From: Physella acuta
Taxonomy: Eukaryota > Mollusca > Gastropoda > Physidae
Direction: 5' to 3'
Length of the DNA: 64,000 nucleotides
Assembly: GCF_028476545.1 (NCBI RefSeq)
Contig: NW_026731683.1
Coordinates: forward strand, 338,501 to 402,500
Both the position numbers and the translations under genes were made by a program. Positions 62,701-64,000 of this stretch are shown piece by piece (position 1 is the stretch's first letter; every line of letters begins with the position of its first letter). The notes beneath the pieces were generated by a model that saw nothing but the letters and a program-made list of their open reading frames with translations, was not told the DNA's origin and did no database searches.

Positions 62701-62848
62701 AAGGCCGAGCATTGCTTGCATCTGGATGAGAGCTCCATGGCTTTGAATAGCAGTGGTCAATACTAACAACGTTTAATTCATTTAAAATCCTCTGAGAGAA
62801 TGCCATATATCGGGGGATTGCATTGCTTTCTTCAACAGCACTAGACAT
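56795..62848 (-). CDS. KANSL3: KANSL3, subunit of the NSL histone acetyltransferase complex, 13 exons
   Basis: Exons: 62848-62646, 62414-62247, 62022-61932, 61643-61560, 61162-61061, 60974-60849, 60635-60417, 60248-60177, 59817-59743, 59608-59387, 59127-58966, 58860-58773, 58635-56795. Phases agree throughout; 3453 nt give 1150 residues plus stop. KANSL3 is a scaffold of the MOF (KAT8)-containing NSL complex that acetylates histone H4 at promoters. The order of human motifs is kept: HCYSKPWSSHPDASNARP (human HSYAKPWSAHPDASSARP), LQADRLARL, NEPVQRRL, the alpha/beta-hydrolase-like core with FPGRPIVLVGWHVGSLVA (about 336-353), GIVCLGFPTM, and VLVGGADDQLRM. The nucleophile elbow reads GWHVG, so there is no catalytic serine, as in human GWNTG. 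The 613-codon last exon is Ser/Thr-rich and disordered. The start is the first ATG (62848). Its 3' end faces the beta-lactamase-like gene, 343 bp away. Confidence 0.93.
59865..60010 (-). mobile_element. SINE fragment in a KANSL3 intron
   Basis: The + strand reads GGGCTGATGAAGTGGAGTTC ... GTACTGACCACACTATCCC, the complement of the SINE body seen elsewhere. The head is not visible. Confidence 0.45.
61978..62222. repeat. Tandem duplication copying part of KANSL3 exon 3 and its acceptor
   Basis: The segment 61978-62077 recurs at 62120-62222 (offset 142 bp) with a few changes. On the minus strand the extra copy holds the acceptor TTTATTGCAG and the first ~45 bases of exon 3 (RTSWSVLQNRIFAKG) but not its donor; it then runs into a stop. 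It lies in the intron between exons 2 and 3. Confidence 0.85.
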
Positions 62849-63219
62849 CACGCCGATTCTTGCTTGGCAACTTTATTGGTATTATTTTAATATCAGGCCT
62901 CATCAACTGGAGTAGATGTTAAAAGTAAGATCATTTCAAAAATTTCATACAGAGAAACTGAGAGAAAGAAGGTATTTTATAGACTTTACATAGTGTCACT
63001 ACAGGAGTATAAGCCAGTGAGTAGGATAATTGTAGTTTGGTAAACATTTGAATTTGTGTTTTCAATTGCTAAGGAGGATCAAGGAAGGAGTATTTTAAAC
63101 GATTTTTACAGTGCAGAAATAGTCTGAAATACTGTAGAAATCTAGAATTAGTTCTAAAATTTTAATTGTTTGCCTCTTGCTTTAAAACAGTTTAACTTGA
63201 GCTTATTATTTAATATTTA

Positions 63220-63480
63220 CATTTAATCTAGATCTACTTGTTGAGTCTCGACTCTTTGTTTTTTTTTACATAGAGATTCTTCTAGACATGGTAGTATGGT
63301 AGATCTAGATCTAGATCTATATAAATAGATCAGATATATGTTTGTGAGTTTGTCAAATGGGGGTATTGCTGATGGTATTTCGTACTAGTTACAAGAGAAT
63401 CAAGATCTATTCTACATCTAGATCTAAATCTAGTCTAGTTAGAATCTAGATCTAGATTCTAGATCTAGCTAGATCCTACA
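63220..63480. promoter_or_regulatory. TCTAGATC-rich cluster upstream of KANSL3
   Basis: Dense TCTAGA/AGATCT palindromes, including AGATCTAGATCTAGATCTAT near 63302, located 370-630 bp upstream of the KANSL3 start codon. It parallels the clusters at 7141-7312 and 26880-27545. A promoter role is inference. Confidence 0.35.
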
Positions 63481-63763
63481 CTAGTTTACACAGGGAAATG
63501 TGTTGAATACCGGAAGTCAGATTGATTGACGATGTTTCTAGAAAAATAGTTTCGACTAATTATTTCGAAAAAAAATAATAATAAAAATTCATTTTGTATA
63601 AAAATAAAAAAAAAAGCTTTTATAGGCCTATGCACTCTGACTCAACGCTACGAATTCGGAAAAAAATTAGATCTAGAGTCTAGTTAAAATTATAGTTTTA
63701 CTTTATTATTGGCATATGTCTAGTTACTTTTATAATATACAACATTTAATTAGTAATAATTAG

Positions 63764-63764
63764 G

Positions 63765-63825
<61 letters not shown>
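63764..63825. repeat. (TA)n microsatellite
   Basis: Pure alternating TA in the KANSL3 upstream region. The rest of 62849-63860 holds no recognised gene. Confidence 0.95.
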
Positions 63826-63832
<7 letters not shown>

Positions 63833-63860
63833 ATAGTATGTATTTCTAAATTTCTTTTAC

Positions 63861-63935
63861 CTTTGGATACCTTCTAATGTTGTATGTCTTGGTGTCATCC
63901 TCCAAAAGGACTAGGCTGCTATATATTTTGATATA
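63861..63935 (-). CDS. Possible exon of an unidentified upstream gene
   Basis: On the minus strand an open stretch reads YIKIYSSLVLLEDDTKTYNI then RRYPK and ends at a plausible donor AAG|GTAAAAG (63861). No acceptor is secure and no family is recognised. It may be coding by chance. Confidence 0.2.
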
Positions 63936-64000
63936 CATTAGATTAAAATTTTTGAACAGGTGTCAACCATTTCCCCCATGGTGTCTTTCTGTGATTGCCG

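Overview
The window is animal nuclear DNA, most likely from a lophotrochozoan and probably a gastropod mollusc. Its genes are split by many GT-AG introns and their products resemble metazoan proteins, including an oyster gigasin-6-like beta-lactamase fold. The DNA between exons is AT-rich and crowded with minisatellites, (TA)n tracts, short inverted-repeat transposons, tRNA-derived SINE copies and clusters of TCTAGATC. The species assignment is inference; no marker gene is present.

Five protein-coding loci can be supported. (1) A single-exon ALG13 homologue on + (7347-7859), the catalytic half of the second GlcNAc transferase of N-glycan assembly. (2) A Mieap/SPATA18-like mitochondrial quality-control gene on - with 11 coding exons that join without a frame break into 710 codons (42441 down to 16235); its last exon lies 12.2 kb beyond the tenth. 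(3) Inside that 12.2-kb intron, same strand, pieces of a gene with a spindlin-like Tudor segment, probably degenerate (26625-25725). (4) A secreted serine beta-lactamase-like protein on + with seven exons and 567 codons plus stop (46712-56451), with all three active-site boxes. (5) KANSL3 of the NSL histone acetyltransferase complex on - with 13 exons and 1150 codons plus stop (62848-56795), convergent with gene 4. The genes do not form one pathway.

Layout: 1-1053 start of a minus-strand LTR retrotransposon; 1084-5905 two large minisatellites and a hAT-like element; 6459-6712 a near-perfect hairpin; 7141-8090 ALG13; 8.6-15 kb repeats and hAT-like copies; 16.2-42.4 kb the Mieap-like gene with a 3.7-kb E-box minisatellite in its last intron and a 2.8-kb minisatellite in its first; 43-46.6 kb (TA)n, a MITE and a 38-bp array; 46.7-56.5 kb the beta-lactamase-like gene; 56.8-62.9 kb KANSL3; to 64 kb its upstream region.

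The most unusual signal is that many tandem repeats begin or end on exon boundaries and carry a copy of the splice site in each unit. This is seen at five of the six introns of the beta-lactamase-like gene, two introns of the Mieap-like gene and one of KANSL3. A second pattern is that dense TCTAGATC palindrome clusters lie just upstream of three of the five loci.
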